Shown: piece by piece, positions 24,458-36,404 of the stretch
How the letters are laid out: every line of letters starts with the position of its first letter
Numbering within the stretch: position 1 is the stretch's first letter
From: Volvox africanus
Lineage: Eukaryota; Chlorophyta; Chlorophyceae; Chlamydomonadales; Volvocaceae
Reading direction: 5' to 3'
Length of the DNA stretch: 64,000 nucleotides
Assembly: GCA_030268105.1 (NCBI GenBank)
Contig: BSDZ01000003.1
Coordinates: forward strand, 3,224,001-3,288,000
The notes under the pieces: model-generated
Database searches by the model: none
Seen by the model: only the letters and a program-made list of their open reading frames with translations
Told to the model about the DNA's origin: nothing
Made by a program: the position numbers and the translations under genes

Positions 24458-25165
24458 CTTGCCGCCGCGGCGCCGACTGCACGGCTGTGTAGGAGTCTCA
24501 GCTGAAGCTTAAATGCACGGAACAACCGTACGCGGGTCTCGGCAGCTGCGGTTGAACGCTTGGATCTTACAACGGGAGTTCCTGGAGCCCACAAATGGGC
24601 GAAAGAGGATCACGGGGACTGTTAGGATCTCCCCTCGGCGTCTTGCGCTGAAGGATGCTCTTGTATGTTTTACAGTAATGTGTGTTGTAGTTTGAAATGA
24701 ATTACGATCACGGTTGGGAAAACTTGGGATTTACGCAGACAATCCATTACATGGCCGTACCGGTAGGACAACAAACGTTGGACTCCCGAATGGCTCTTTC
24801 CCTAGTGGATAGCATGATCCAAAGCCGGTCATGAGGTGCAGCATGCTGTCTGCGCTATGGCACGTAGGACAGAAGCGGACACAGTCATGCGTATGTAGCA
24901 GCGTCATCCATATGGCCTTGGCGGGTGACAATTGTGTGTAATGACGGCGCGGAACTTCTGGTGCAAACGCTCGTGTGAAATGATCAGGACAACAAAAGCC
25001 CACCACCCATCTATTGTAACGTTATTGTAGCCGCCGGGCTACTAAAATACCAAAACGTGCTTATATTCGGCTCGTACCTTTGTTCAGCCCTCGCGCAATA
25101 CGTTCTGCGAACTCGCCGCGGTGATGCTCCGGATTGTCCTGAATCCCATCCAGCATTCGTAATTG

Positions 25166-25373
25166 CCTCCCCTTCCATTGCTCCCGGTAAACGGTTGACG
25201 TCCTCTCCCTCCTCTATAACCTTATCCAACACCTCCTGACATCCCTTATCCCCACAGCCTTCTGCAATCCGTCCCCTGGCGCCTCGAGGAGCCCAGCCAA
25301 GCGAAACCGGACGCATTTCTGTGTCACACCCCCACCCCGAGCTGCGTCGCCACCGCCAACCTGAGCGGCTCAG
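25166..25373 (-). repeat. dispersed repeat shared with the CBP80 3' end
   Basis: On the minus strand this ~205-bp block is about 95% identical to 59025-59232. The shared block begins with CCTGAGCC..CTCAGGTTGG. It includes the CBP80 stop codon context (GGGGTGTGACACAG) and ends near GGAAGGGGAGG. Here it lies in intergenic DNA and encodes nothing recognised. Confidence 0.88.
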
Positions 25374-25692
25374 GGTGTGCATCCTCTCTTCGTAGTCTAG
25401 CATCTGCGCGTCGTCATGTCGACTTGGATAAGGGTATCCTGAACGACCCACGGGTCGCTGCATTACGTGTCCTGCTGTCCGCCTCCGTCTGCTGCCCAGT
25501 GGAAATCGGCTCCTCCGTTTAACCTACAGCCTCTCCATTAGGGCATCTGTATATCCTTGGTTGGGACGTTGACCTGGCAAGAGATCCTTTTTCTGTGGGA
25601 CGGCTTCACTCGTTCCTTTGTGACAACGGGAGGGTCCTGGACAGGGGCGAAGATGTGCGTCGCTTTCTTATCCATGGACGTGTTAATCCCAG

Positions 25693-25716
25693 AGTTTAGG
25701 GGTTTAGGGTTTTAAC
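25693..25716. repeat. short interstitial telomere-like motif
   Basis: Two adjoining TTTAGGG-type units (one GTTTAGGGG, one TTTAGGGTTTT) resemble the plant/volvocine telomere unit. Only two units are present, so chance cannot be excluded. Confidence 0.35.
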
Positions 25717-26833
25717 TGCCAACAGCTCGCTTTCCCTTATTAGGAGCGGGTACTGGCAGAATGACTCAGAAGGGCTTGTTAACCCTTTCCTCACCGGGAG
25801 GGGGCACAGTTCTTCGTTATGGTCGGCAGCGGGCCAGCCCAGACCTTTATAGCGTTCACTGAAACATGCACGTGAACCTCTACTAGGCATTCTTCACAAG
25901 CAATACCGGCCCATTTTTTTGTCGCCATGAACCCAGAGCTCTCCTCCCGACGACAGACGCATATCGTAATCTCCTTTCTACTGTCGGCTCTCGTCCACAT
26001 ACAGAGACGTAGAAACAAGATATCGCCTCGACCTTTCCGAAACATTTCACGTGGGAAGAGATTGTGAACAGATTGAACTTTCCCGATTGAACGTCACGTG
26101 GGACATTTGTGTGACTCCCGCACAAAACCAGCAACCTCGGCAACCGCAACTCCACGAGAACCCCATCCGCTCCCTGACTGGAGAAATTCCCCAGCTTTGT
26201 CAATCGTCATGCGGCACATACCGCAATAATAGGTTACGTCTACCCAGGGACACCAACACATAACACCCTTGCGATATGATCGTTGCTACCCAACGATGGC
26301 AAACTGAGGCCAGAATGCCACTTATGGCAAAGCGGCGCGCCAAGTTTAGATGTGGCAGTCACAAACAGTGTAGGAGGAAACCTCAAAAGCAACGTGTATC
26401 ATAAATCTGCCAACAGGCATCTCGCTCGCTCCCGCGGCGTAGAAGGCCCCTGGAAGCTGGCCTCGTGCCCTTCTGCCCGATCAAAATGAATGATCTCCAC
26501 CACTCTCATCCATCCATCTGTCCATCCGTCAAGCTTGCGATACTGCAGATACAATTTCAACTCAGGATAAAGGTAATGCACCATTGTCTCCGCTCCTTAC
26601 GAGGGCCGTAAACGCCCTCGCACTGCCCAGGCAATCCAGCCCTCAGCCTGGCTCACAGTACAGCACTCCTAACCCAGCTTCTCCGCCTGCTTCTTAATCT
26701 TCCCAGCACTGATGACATGCAGACAGGCTGGTAACGAGGAACCCACCTTCTATGGGTGCCATTGCTGCCCGTCCGAGCAAGTCGATCGCAATATCTGTAT
26801 AGAGCGGCCTCTTTCACGAGACGCTGTTACTAT

Positions 26834-26838
26834 TTACA
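26834..26838 (-). terminator. candidate TGTAA poly(A) signal of the 5'-nucleotidase gene
   Basis: TGTAA on the minus strand, about 75 nt downstream of the stop codon at 26913. TGTAA is the usual poly(A) signal in volvocine algae. Confidence 0.45.
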
Positions 26839-26912
26839 TCACCGTCAAAAAAATTAATCCTTGTGCATTCTCTAAAACCCTCACGAGTCATCCCAACACA
26901 CATGGTTTCTAT

Positions 26913-28783
26913 TCAAGAGGCCGATACGGTGACGGATATCCCGCCGCTGCTGGTCCTGCTTCCGGGTGGCGCCCCGGTGACTGCCAACGGCGCGGCTAAG
27001 AACCCCAGGGACGCCGTGTGCTGCTCCTGTGTCCCGCTGTGGCTGGTGCGATGTTCGTGCACAAGCCCAGGTTGGTCAAGCAGCTCCGGCATAGCGGTCG
27101 GAAGATCGTGCAAAGTGGGAATGGCTAGGTCAACACCCGGAGAGAGCTTGTCGGTGCCTACCAGCACCGTCGTGGTGCCCAGGCCGTGAGCAGAGGCGAG
27201 GTTGCGAACCGAGTCGTCAAAGAAGATCACATCTGAAAGCCCCACGCCCAGCTGCTCCGCCACCAACTGGTAGATACGCGGATTGGGCTTGCACAGGACG
27301 CCGTGTGAAACGTCAAAACCGTGAGACGCAGCCAGCTCCATAACGTTCTCAAAGTAGAAGAGGCCCTGCAACATACAAGGTACAACATAAAAGATCAGGA
27401 AGGGGGCTGGGCAAAGCGCAAAAGCACTTTCAAGGGCACCGAGTGGGGTGGTGTTAACCGGCTTGTCGATCTGCCAGCGGAATGCTCGTCCCCCTCTCCC
27501 ATAGTTCCACAATGTGCCGGTCCTGCGTTCGACACCCCAGCACGAGGGCCGTGGGACGCCTCTCCTAACACGGCCTAAAAAATAACGTACTCGCTTGAAC
27601 GCTCCACTGCCCCCACCTATGCTGGCACCAACTCTCACGTTTTCCCCATGACGAGATCGGTCTCAACATGATCCCAACCCAGCCCAACTCCCCCACTCAC
27701 GAACAAAACCCTCCCCCAACAAAACCTGAAAACAGTCGCTGAGGCCCAGTCGCGCCAACACGAGTTCTGCATGCACGCGATTTGCGTTGGTGAGAATGTA
27801 TTTGGGAAGGTCAATAGAACACAGGATGTCCCGCAACGAGGGGTCAGGCTGCAGCAACGTGTCGTAGTCCAATGCCCCTTGGTGCACAAACTCGTGCCAG
27901 TCATCATAGTCGATATGGTAGCCACTCGCCTGGGTGGTGGGAGGAACAGGTTGTACATAAAGAGAAATGTACCAGAAGCAGATAGTTGCTAACAAGAGCC
28001 AGAAAACCAGCGAACCGAAGGGGCCTTCTTAATGAATGAGGCCCTGTATGGTTTTGCAGCACGAATGGTTGCACACGCTGCACGAGGCCACGTCAAACAA
28101 GTCCACCGGGCATAATGCGACGCGTCATAACGGGAGGAATAAGCGCCACCAACGCTCTGGCTGGATGCCTGAGGCACTACACAAGCAATTGTCACAGCAC
28201 AGACGAACGACGCACTACTGGTTGCAATCTATCCAGGCATGCGACTGTAATATAATAGTTTAGAGGCATAAACTAAATCGTAAAGAACGTAGATCCGTGT
28301 TCTTCTGCTGCTTCACACCCAGACACGACTGTGTGTCCTCCCTGTTCAACGGTGAACGCGCGCGCTGGGAGAAGGCCGCTGCGCTATGCCAGCCAGAAAG
28401 CCCGAACCACAATTTGCGAAAGGTTGCGAGCACGTACCACCAGGCCTGCTAGAGTTGTCCCGTAGGCCAAGTAGAACTCCGTTGTCTTGGCTGCGACCTC
28501 ATCCATTGGAATTCCCAACTTCTGTGTCATGTACTCTGCAATAAATGGGCAGGCCACGGCGTCTTAGCGCTCCGTCCTATACTTGCAACGACGCCATGCT
28601 GAAGCAGATGATGACGCGGCTATAAAGTAACAAGTCACCAAAAGCGCACGCACCTTGAATCCTTCGTCGCACGACGTCGGCAACTTTATGTACTCTATAT
28701 AGCGTGTCATCCAGGTCTACTAGCAGCACCCTAGGAGCTGGGCGCCCTTTGGCTAAAGGTCCCGGAGCACCGCCTACTGTCAT
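26913..28783 (-). CDS. HAD-family pyrimidine 5'-nucleotidase (SDT1-like)
   Basis: Predicted nucleoside monophosphate phosphatase of the haloacid dehalogenase superfamily; yeast SDT1 and plant homologues dephosphorylate UMP, CMP or related monophosphates. Four phase-matched exons (28783-28654, 28535-28438, 27929-27726, 27365-26913) give about 294 aa, close to the family length of about 280. All HAD motifs are intact: motif I DLDDTLY (nucleophile Asp), motif II YILTNANRVHAELVL, the conserved Lys in CKPNPRIY, and motif III/IV IFFDDSVRNLASA. The family cap segment GYHIDYDDWHEFVH is also present. The true ATG is at 28783; the frame extends further upstream, but only from a non-ATG codon. The C-terminal ~45 residues are poorly conserved Ser/Gly/Thr-rich sequence. 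No targeting peptide is evident. It is tandem with the sirtuin gene, about 270 bp downstream of its stop. Confidence 0.91.
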
Positions 28784-29048
28784 TCGCCCCAGTTTGTTTT
28801 CTTCTTCTTTAAGCGAGGATAGGCTCCAATTGATTGGGCCGTTCAATGTTTATTCTGTGCAAAAGAGTATCCAGAGCAAAGAATAATTTGTCTGTAAAAT
28901 GAAAACATATATATCTGTTTGGAGAAGTTGCTACAAACGTTGAAACATCATACTTGCGTGGGTAAATGATTACCGTACGGAGTCGCACCTTCCGCGTTAA
29001 CGGTCTCGTACTTGTAGCTTCGATCAGGCCTCCAAGAAATGAAGCCTT

Positions 29049-32000
29049 TCACAACAGCTTCGGTAATTGTAGATTCGGACATCGAGCAAGACGGCTAAGA
29101 ACTTCACCCGCCCGGGCTTCAATCTGACGGCCAAGGGAAAAGACCACATATACTAGCATGTCAGTCTTGAACGAACTCCGTCATCCGTCAGACGACACAA
29201 CTTGTATCATAATTTTTCGCTTGGGTACGAGAAACCTACCTTAACGTCTGCAAGTCTATCTGCACGCGTCGGTCCCACGTTCACAATAAGCAGCCTCGCT
29301 CCGGAAGCTTTCGCGATCTCTACAAGTCGATATGCAGAATATACCATGACGCTGGAACCGACAACAACCAGGGTGTCGCTCGAAGCAACCATTGCCGCGG
29401 CTCTGTAGGCATAGAGGTTGGCACAGGAAAGTAAACGTGTAATTGGTAACAACCCAAACGTAAAGGCGAGGGATGGAAACTTACCGTATTGCCATTGAGG
29501 ACGATATACCCCATCCACGCTCCCCTCACAGCTGGAAGCAATACAGTGGTGCTTGTACTTTCAGGGCAAGTCGCCCTCAGTGTAACACCCATACATAAAA
29601 GAACCCCAAGAAGCACACATGCCTTGGCTCTGCACCGAACAGGAGCGTGTCAACTGGCCTCAGATGCGGTTAAGCACCTGGCTATATATAAAAATCGTTT
29701 CTTATATCTAACTATTCAAAACGGGGGCCACGTCGGTTTCTAAATAGCACGATTTCGTATCTAGATTCGCTTAAAAGGGGCAGACTGGATATATAACTAG
29801 GTGCAACTAGGGGCCTGGACATGCGAATAATAAGATATCCAGGTGCGTGCGGCTAAGGGGGTCTATGGTATCTAGAGGTGGCTTCTCAGTATGCAGATAC
29901 AGCTACAGCCCGGATATCCAGGTACCACTTGCTGGACAACTGGATGAGACTTAAGCCCTATGTAGCAACACCAGATGTTCTCTTGACTTATTTCATGATC
30001 TTGATCGGTTTTCATCGTATTTGTAACACATCCATTTGTCTTCCTCATCCTACTCCATACCTTCCCCCACGTGTGCCCTTTTAAGTGTCTGTACTCTGCC
30101 TACCGTCTCGACCCTACTTCCCCATTATCACGTTAACACGTTTCCCTCCGATCCTTCCTTCTCACGGTTAGCTGAGAAATTGAGGCATCCGAGCCACATC
30201 ATGGCACCAGAAGTTAAAACTTTCTAACCTCTTTTTAAGGAGATAGGTAAAGTTACATCATAGGGACTGTGCGAGGATGCGCTTGGTCCTCTCGGACATT
30301 TTCAGTCTCGTGACGAAATTTGACAAAAGCTTGTTTCAGACAGATTCCCTTTCAAACAGAACCCTTTTAGTCAGTATAGCCCTCCGCACTCGAAGATTTT
30401 GCTCCGGGAACATGGGCAATAATGCAGGGCAGGGCCTTGAGACGCTTCACGCTGCTCCCCCCCCAAAAAAATGTCAGGGCCGCCCATGCATAAAAGATCT
30501 TATGTATGTTTGAGCTGGATCCTGATCAACACCTACCTCCTATTCTTTCGTCCCCGGAACATAGCTCAGGACGGAATGAAAATAGAGCGCCACCCGGAGG
30601 GATATATATGCCCTGTAATCCCTGTCCGGCCCACCCACCTGTCCTTTCTTTCCTGCGGTATGTTGTCACCAAAGAACACCACATCCGGCTTGAGCAGGCC
30701 CCCGCAGTCTTTGCACGGTGCCACCAGAAAGCCCTGACCCGCATTCACCAGCTCCACATCTCCGTCGGGCCGCTGTTGCAGGCCCGCCTAAACACATAAG
30801 GAAGAGCAGTTTTATAACATTTTGGGCTGATCAACTAAGCATTCCTTGCAAACCATAATAATAATTATAGTGATATTATTATTATTATGATTATTAAATC
30901 ATTACTCATTACTCAATCATTAAAAGTAACCCTAAAAACAACCGATCTTCGGAGCACCACATAACGGCCTCTGAAAGATCGCCGCCCATATGGGTGCTCC
31001 AGGGAGCGAGAGCGGAGGTCTGGGGATTAAAGGCGTTCAAGGGAACTCACTCCCTCACTCTTATAAGAGAGAAAATCCCGTCACAGCAGTGGGGCCAGGA
31101 AGAAGCACAGCCTCCAACGAGAAGCAGTCTGGCTTGTGGTTACTGACGCGTGGAATGGAGGTGAATGGTTCGCACAGGATGCATCGCTTCTCTGGCCAGT
31201 GCGCCAGACGATGCAAGGGGCGGAGTGTTGGTTCGGTCATGTTTTGCCGCAGTGCAGTTTGGAGTGGCTATGGCCCGTGCATACTCTGTACAGCCTGCGT
31301 CGCGGCGGTGTTTCTGCTGCCCGCGCGGCGAGGGTGCCCCTTGATATTATTGATGCCTTTGGCGGTTGGGCCGCTGGGTCCTCGGCGTTGCGGGAGCACT
31401 ACATTGACTTGGGGGTTCCTGGCTGATCGTATACGTTCACGTTTTCTAGCCCTCTCACGGCCATGTACTATTTCATGGCGAGCTGAACAACAAAAACAAG
31501 ATGGCTTAAGCTATGCATAGCCCACATTAGCTCCTGCTACGAGACTGTTGCCAAAGGAAGAGAACATATACGGGCAGCCACAAACCCCAAGTCGAGGTAG
31601 TGCTCCCGCAACGCTCCTGAGTCAAAACGACGTGCTGCTGCATGTAAGGCAAAAAGGACTCCAATGCGTAGCACACCACACGCAGTTCCTTCCGATTGAT
31701 GTGCACTGCCCAGCACACGACCAGTAACCACGCGCCATGCGACCATGCAATACGGCGCCCCAAGAGTGACGGGACACATCCACAGACAGCTCGACAGCCA
31801 TGGGGCCCAAGTGAATGGTTGCTGGACAGTGCCAGGTCGGCACCTCCGCCCACCAATCAAGATCCCCCGCCTAGAACCCCGAGATAGGCGCAGACCAGCC
31901 CACCGGCTGCGTGAGATCATCATAGAAATTGCGCAGGAAAAGGGGGGCGGGCGTGAGGACGAGCTTCACACTCTGAGCTAAACTACACAACTTAGCCAGT

Positions 32001-35000
32001 TCTTGCTTCTGAACCAAGCGGTGATTCTTCTTGGCCATAACGCGCAACCCTATCACCAACCGCCGCAACTTGGCTAACTTCTCACTGAGTATCTCGAACA
32101 AACCATCTACTGTATTAACAGTGATGCCTAAATGGTAAAGAGACTGCGACGGCGTCCACTGACACTTCGTAGGATGACATGACAGGCCCAAAAACTCAAT
32201 GCTCTCCTTGACCCACTGGGCCCCGACACGGGCTTGCTGCTCTGAAGCGAAAACAAACAAAAAATCATCTAGGTACGGCAAAACATGCACACCCAACCAC
32301 CGCGCAGGGGGTTAAAACTGGTGCGGGGGTAGGGGGGGCTTCAGGTGAAGACGCCCACCGCCAACCATAGCCAGATCATTCCAGAAAGGCACGACATTGC
32401 GCATTATTTTGGAAAACCAATAAGGGCTGTTGAGCCCTTATTGGCAGCACGTTCACCCGGTATAACACACCACAAGAGAGGAAAACATAGAAGCGACGGT
32501 CAGCCTCACGAATAGGAATGTGATAGAAGGCATCCGCCAGGTCCAACTTGACCATCCATGAGCCCTGAATACCCATCCGCCAGAGCGTACGGAGGGACTC
32601 ATAATGACACTTGTAAGCCTTGTCTGTGGATGTGTCCCGTCACTCTTGGGGCGCTGTATTGCATGGTCACACAGCGCGTGGTTACTGGTCATGTGCTGAG
32701 GTGCCAGCGCACATCAATTGGAAGGAACTGCGCACGGTGCTCTACACGTTAGTCCAGAGTCCATTTTGCTTTTTTTCGGGAGGAGCAGGCGTGCATCACG
32801 TTGATGGTACCCTATTGGACGGCACAACCATGGTGGCAGCTGCTGATTGCGCTGCTAGTGGATCTGGTCTTCCTGCCTTCCAATACAGAACTGTTCGCTC
32901 TGGGCGAGGGCAGGTCGAGCCGCTACCTGGACCCCCCTCAGTGGCAGGTGGTGGCGGTACGAGTGCAGTGGTAGGCTGGGTGGTCATGCGCGGCGCGCGG
33001 GGAGCAGCTATCCCAGTGCCCCGCTATGTGATGGACTTGCGTGCGGCGGCTGCCCCCCCCCCTGTGGTCACCGGGTTGCTGGTAGAGCATCTGCAAGTTG
33101 CGGCTCCTGGTCGGGATCACTCCTCACACCTGGAGCAGATTGCCACAGTCATTATGGCGCGCGTCGGTGTCAAGACTTGGCAGTCTTACACCTCCCATTT
33201 AGTGTTCGTACGTTTTTGTATTGGGGAGAGTGTAGAGTTCTTGCCTGCCTCCCGTTACACCGGGTTATTGTGGGCGCAGTTCCTGGCCGCCCGGGGGACT
33301 GTCCAGGCGCGCACAGTGCAGCCTTATTTTAGTGCAGTTAATACGGTGCATGATTTGTTGGGTTTCCCTAAGCCATGTGAAGGGGACTACGTACTTTTAT
33401 CGGCGTTTCACAAGGGTTGGTAACGGCTGCAGGTCTCGCTGGCGCCGTCCTCCACCCTGGTTCTCGCCTTCAGTGCCGCGGATGCATGGCCCTTACACGA
33501 GCGGCTCCTGTCAGTGCCAGTCACGTCCGATCTGTTTGTTCCTCTCCTAATCGTCGTGCTAGGTTCCTGTCTGTTTCTCCGACTGGACTCTCTGCTTTCC
33601 GTCGTTTGGGCGCGTGTGTCCGCTGTGGACGGAGAATCGAGCTTCCAGTACCAGCCCCTGCACTGGAAAGGCCGCTTAGTCGCACCCGAGTTGGCCCCGG
33701 TGTTGCAGTTCCCGTTGGGCAATCTGCCGCACCTACGGGTGGCCCTTTTGCAATGGTTCTCGCGGGATGCGTCGCATCTCTGGCCAGTGCGCCAGACGAC
33801 ACAAGGGGCGGAGCGTTGGTTCGGTCGTGTTTTGTCGCTGTGCGGTTTGGAGCGGCTACGGCCCGTGCATACCCTGTACAGCATGCGTCGCGGCGGTGCT
33901 TCCACTGCCCGCGCGGCGGGGGTGCCCCTTGATATCATTGAGGCCTTTGGTGGCTGGGCCAATGGGTTCTTGGCGTTGCGGGAGCACTACCTCGACTTGG
34001 GGGTTCGTGGCTGCCCGTATATGTTTGCGTTTTTTAGCCCTCTCGCGGCCCGGCGTGTCACACCAGTGGCGGGGCAGTACTTCCACCGCTGAGAGGGGGT
34101 TTCTCTTCCTTTGGTAACAGTCTCATAGCAGGAGCTAATGCGGGCTATGCGTAGCTTAAGCCGGGTTAGCTAAGGCGCAGGGCCTTACAGCCGTTGAGTG
34201 CTACGACTCGAGGCGGGCGATCTGTGTCCTAAGGATTGCTATAAGTAACGCTCGCTGGCATTATTGCTTATCTTGTTTTTGTTGTTCAGCTCGCATGAAA
34301 CAGCGGTAAGGAGGTTGGTATCCGAAAAGCTATGCAAAGGGACATCCCAATGCAGCACCTCACTTCCATCACCACATGAAGCCCCGACAGTAGAGCCTGG
34401 TCACCGTGCGGGACCCTGATTACCCGTCACGTGACACCGCTCCCTTCTGGTCCATTAAAACTTAACTCCGCTGCTCCGGCACCATCTCACCCGATCCCCA
34501 AGTCCCTTACCACGCGCATGTCATCCTGGCTAGTGCCCACTCGCAGCGCCTGAAGACGTTCCGCCAACAGGTCCGGAGGCCGGGAGGTTAGCTCCCCAAC
34601 ATGTGCGGCCACAACGGGATTGAGGGCGGCCAGAGCATCCTGCAATGCCTGGCGGGGGCTGCGGCGGCCACACTCCAGGCATATCACCCTGCATGTGAAC
34701 AGAGGAAAGGGGTACAAAAGGCAGTGCTACCTCAGCGGCTAGGGCAACCAGGGACACTCGGGTGTTAAATATGTCCTGAAGCCTGATCCGCGAGAAGGAC
34801 CCATCACACACCAATTAAAAATGCCGCCAGGTAGCACCCTTGTGCAAAGCAGGGATTTCGGTAGTTGGTCGATGTTCTAGATTGTCACCAACTGGCGGGT
34901 CGTCCGAAATACCTATCAGGCATATCTCGCGCTCGGCAACTCCAAAAGCCCCATCCACCCAGCACCCAGCCGCCTTCCTCCCCCAAGTGCCGCTCACTCG

Positions 35001-36007
35001 TGGCTTGTCCCATGAAGCTCCAACACCTCTCGGCTGCCCGCCCGGGTGTGCAGCCGGTCGACATTCTGCGTCAAAATTCCGTCAACCCATCCCTGTGCGA
35101 TAAACCAAGACGGGAGTCACGGGTAGAGAGCGAGTTGAATGTTGCCAGTACGGAGTTGCCATGTTGAATGAGCGAGTTGAATGTTGCCAGTAGGAGGAAG
35201 AACGCAACGCAACGGAGAGAGGGAAGATACCCACAGGCAGACTTGATCGAATCCATGGGTGAGATTGCGACGCCGATTCCATTACGTTACACGAAAAGAA
35301 TCATGTTTGCCCTCGCAAGATGACTGATGACTTCGTACTAGGCTTAACAAATGTCCCGCCTCAAACTAAACCCGCACCCGTTGCTCCAGTTCAGCCAATG
35401 CAAAGTGTGCGGAGTTGGGCTGAGTAGCGGAAAAGCGCGGCCAGCCGTAGAAGGACCGGGCCCAGTAGCGTGCACGGTTAGTGGGGCTCTTGAGAAACTG
35501 CTGGTGCGTCATGGGCTTGAAGCCGGTTGAATAGGCACCCTGAGGAGAACGGTAGTCAGGCACTCCTGTGAACGACGGAGGGCGGACGGGAAGGCCATCG
35601 TGTCCAAAACCTGGTAGGACCGGATGCTTATCGGCTTGGAGCGAACATAAAACGGGGCACCGACCTGATTCGGTGCTACATCCCGCCCCTGTCAGCACCA
35701 CAAGGCGTCGGCTTTCCTGGAAAGCGGCCACCAGCGAGGCGATTTCTTCATCAGTTGCCGGGGGAGCCACCGGAGCTGCATTATGGGTAGCCCTACATGT
35801 TACATAACATACAAGAATCCGCGATCTTAAAATGACTTTGCTCATGAAACACACTGTATCCATTATCATCATCTATCATCCATCCAAAGACCTTCGCGCT
35901 TTAGACGCACCGATAACTTACCGACAGGTTCCTGAATCTTTTAACCTGCCAACTTTAAAAGTTGAGCAAAACACGTGTGGATTTTTAATAACGTGCCTTG
36001 CCAACAT
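29049..36007 (-). CDS. SRT2: class II sirtuin, NAD-dependent deacylase (SIRT4/SRT2-like)
   Basis: Predicted NAD+-dependent protein deacylase. Eight exons join in phase: 36007-35922, 35792-35665, 35565-35378, 35092-34998, 34688-34511, 30787-30639, 29402-29240, 29123-29049, giving 353 aa. Motifs in order: VLTGAGCSTESGVPDYRS (NAD pocket), GAYSTGFKP, TQNVDRLHTRAG, LELHGTSHE (catalytic His), the Zn pairs CLEC and CKDC, LKPDVVFFGDNIP, GSSVMVYSA, and VNVGPTRADRL. This is the full set for an active class II sirtuin. The first ~40 residues from MLARHVIKN are basic and hydroxylated, with few acidic residues, consistent with a mitochondrial presequence as in SIRT4 and plant SRT2. An in-frame upstream ATG (36169) would destroy that N-terminus, so 36007 is preferred. 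Intron 5 (3.7 kb) contains the DIRS-type retroelement cluster. It is divergent from the hydrolase gene. Confidence 0.94.
31150..31465 (+). mobile_element. DIRS-type tyrosine-recombinase C-terminal fragment
   Basis: Encodes the end of a DIRS-type tyrosine recombinase: HTLYSLRRGGVSAARAA, then AFGGWAAGSSALREHYIDLG. It is diverged from but clearly homologous to 33748-34050. The homology stops abruptly near 31462, where the sequence switches to the inverted terminal region of the adjacent element. No upstream part of this copy is present. Confidence 0.85.
31482..32614 (-). mobile_element. truncated DIRS/Kangaroo-type retroelement: reverse transcriptase, RNase H, recombinase tail
   Basis: Read on the minus strand it holds reverse transcriptase segments (KLDLADAFYHIPIREADRRF; the active-site box VLPYLDDFLFVF), then RNase H (SVDVSRHSWGAVLHG; AVHINRKELRVVCYALESF). 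It then jumps near 31612 directly to the last codons of a tyrosine recombinase (LREHYLDLGF) and the element's terminal sequence at 31482-31560. The recombinase body is deleted and the reading frames are broken (for example near 32300-32400 and in RNase H), so it is non-functional. That RT, RNase H and recombinase tail share one strand suggests that the ancestral order was co-linear. It lies in the sense of the host sirtuin transcript. Confidence 0.88.
32617..34310 (+). mobile_element. truncated DIRS/Kangaroo-type retroelement: RNase H start, tyrosine recombinase, terminus
   Basis: On the plus strand an RNase H beginning (LSVDVSRHSWGAVLHG; HINWKELRTVLYTL) is followed in the same frame by a SAM-like recombinase N-domain (VGVKTWQSYTSHLVFVRF). 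The catalytic domain comes next (HTLYSMRRGGASTARAAG; IEAFGGWANGFLALREHYLD, with the nucleophile Tyr), ending at 34092. The frame is open from 32620 to 34092 except for one in-frame TAA at 33421-33423, so it is nearly intact but dead as a single ORF. The terminal block 34093-34310 is the inverted counterpart of 31482-31560, with about 120 bp more internal sequence. The left edge meets the minus-strand element head-to-head at about 32615. Gag and RT for this copy are absent. Confidence 0.88.
35126..35192. repeat. short direct repeat in sirtuin intron 3
   Basis: A 23-bp block (GAGCGAGTTGAATGTTGCCA plus 3 bp) occurs at about 35128 and again at about 35168, separated by a partial third copy. Confidence 0.7.
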
Positions 36008-36404
36008 TGCAAACCGAAATGCCGAGATTACGTTTTCACTAACTGAAGGTCTTTCAGCTTCCAAAGCCAAATTTGTAGCTTGTAGACTCGGGCCCAAGTA
36101 AGATATATTGTAGACAACCCATCTTGTACGGTAACGCTCGGATGAACCGGTACACGACATCCTCAACACGCTCCGCTGTACATAATTGATGCAACGCTAC
36201 ATACGTACTCTAATACATATTTGACGCATCATATTGGCTTGCACGCGCGCAACGGCTTGAAAGGGGCGGGTCTTTCGTTCGTCGTGGGCGTTGCAGGCGC
36301 AGCACAACCGAAAGGCGATTAAATAGTACCCGCACTATCCTCCACCTTACAATCGATTCATTCCTTAATGCAAGTTATCCATTGCATCTCAACACAGTCC
36401 ACCC
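36008..36404. promoter_or_regulatory. divergent intergenic region between sirtuin and hydrolase
   Basis: Fewer than 400 bp separate the two start codons, so both 5' UTRs and promoters must share this stretch. An AT-rich TTAAATAG at about 36319, some 85 bp before the hydrolase ATG, is the only TATA-like candidate. Confidence 0.4.

Larger units (their letters stand above)
24458..26912. other. gap between SPS and the 5'-nucleotidase; repeat-bearing, no recognised gene
   Basis: SPS starts just to the left, so its promoter lies at the beginning of this stretch; no core element stands out. Several open frames of 60-150 codons exist, but none carries a motif I recognise, and many overlap the dispersed repeat at 25166-25373. 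A telomere-like TTTAGGG pair occurs near 25697. The right end should hold the 3' UTR of the nucleotidase gene. Confidence 0.45.

Noticed and set aside
31482..34310. A native retroelement with RT and recombinase on opposite strands
   Set aside because: The minus-strand copy carries its own recombinase tail behind RNase H, and the plus-strand copy carries its own RNase H start before the recombinase, so both copies are co-linear and the opposing layout reflects rearrangement.
35918..36169. Upstream in-frame ATG at 36169 as sirtuin start
   Set aside because: It adds ~54 unremarkable residues and buries the basic presequence that starts at 36007; the shorter start fits the SIRT4/SRT2 family better.
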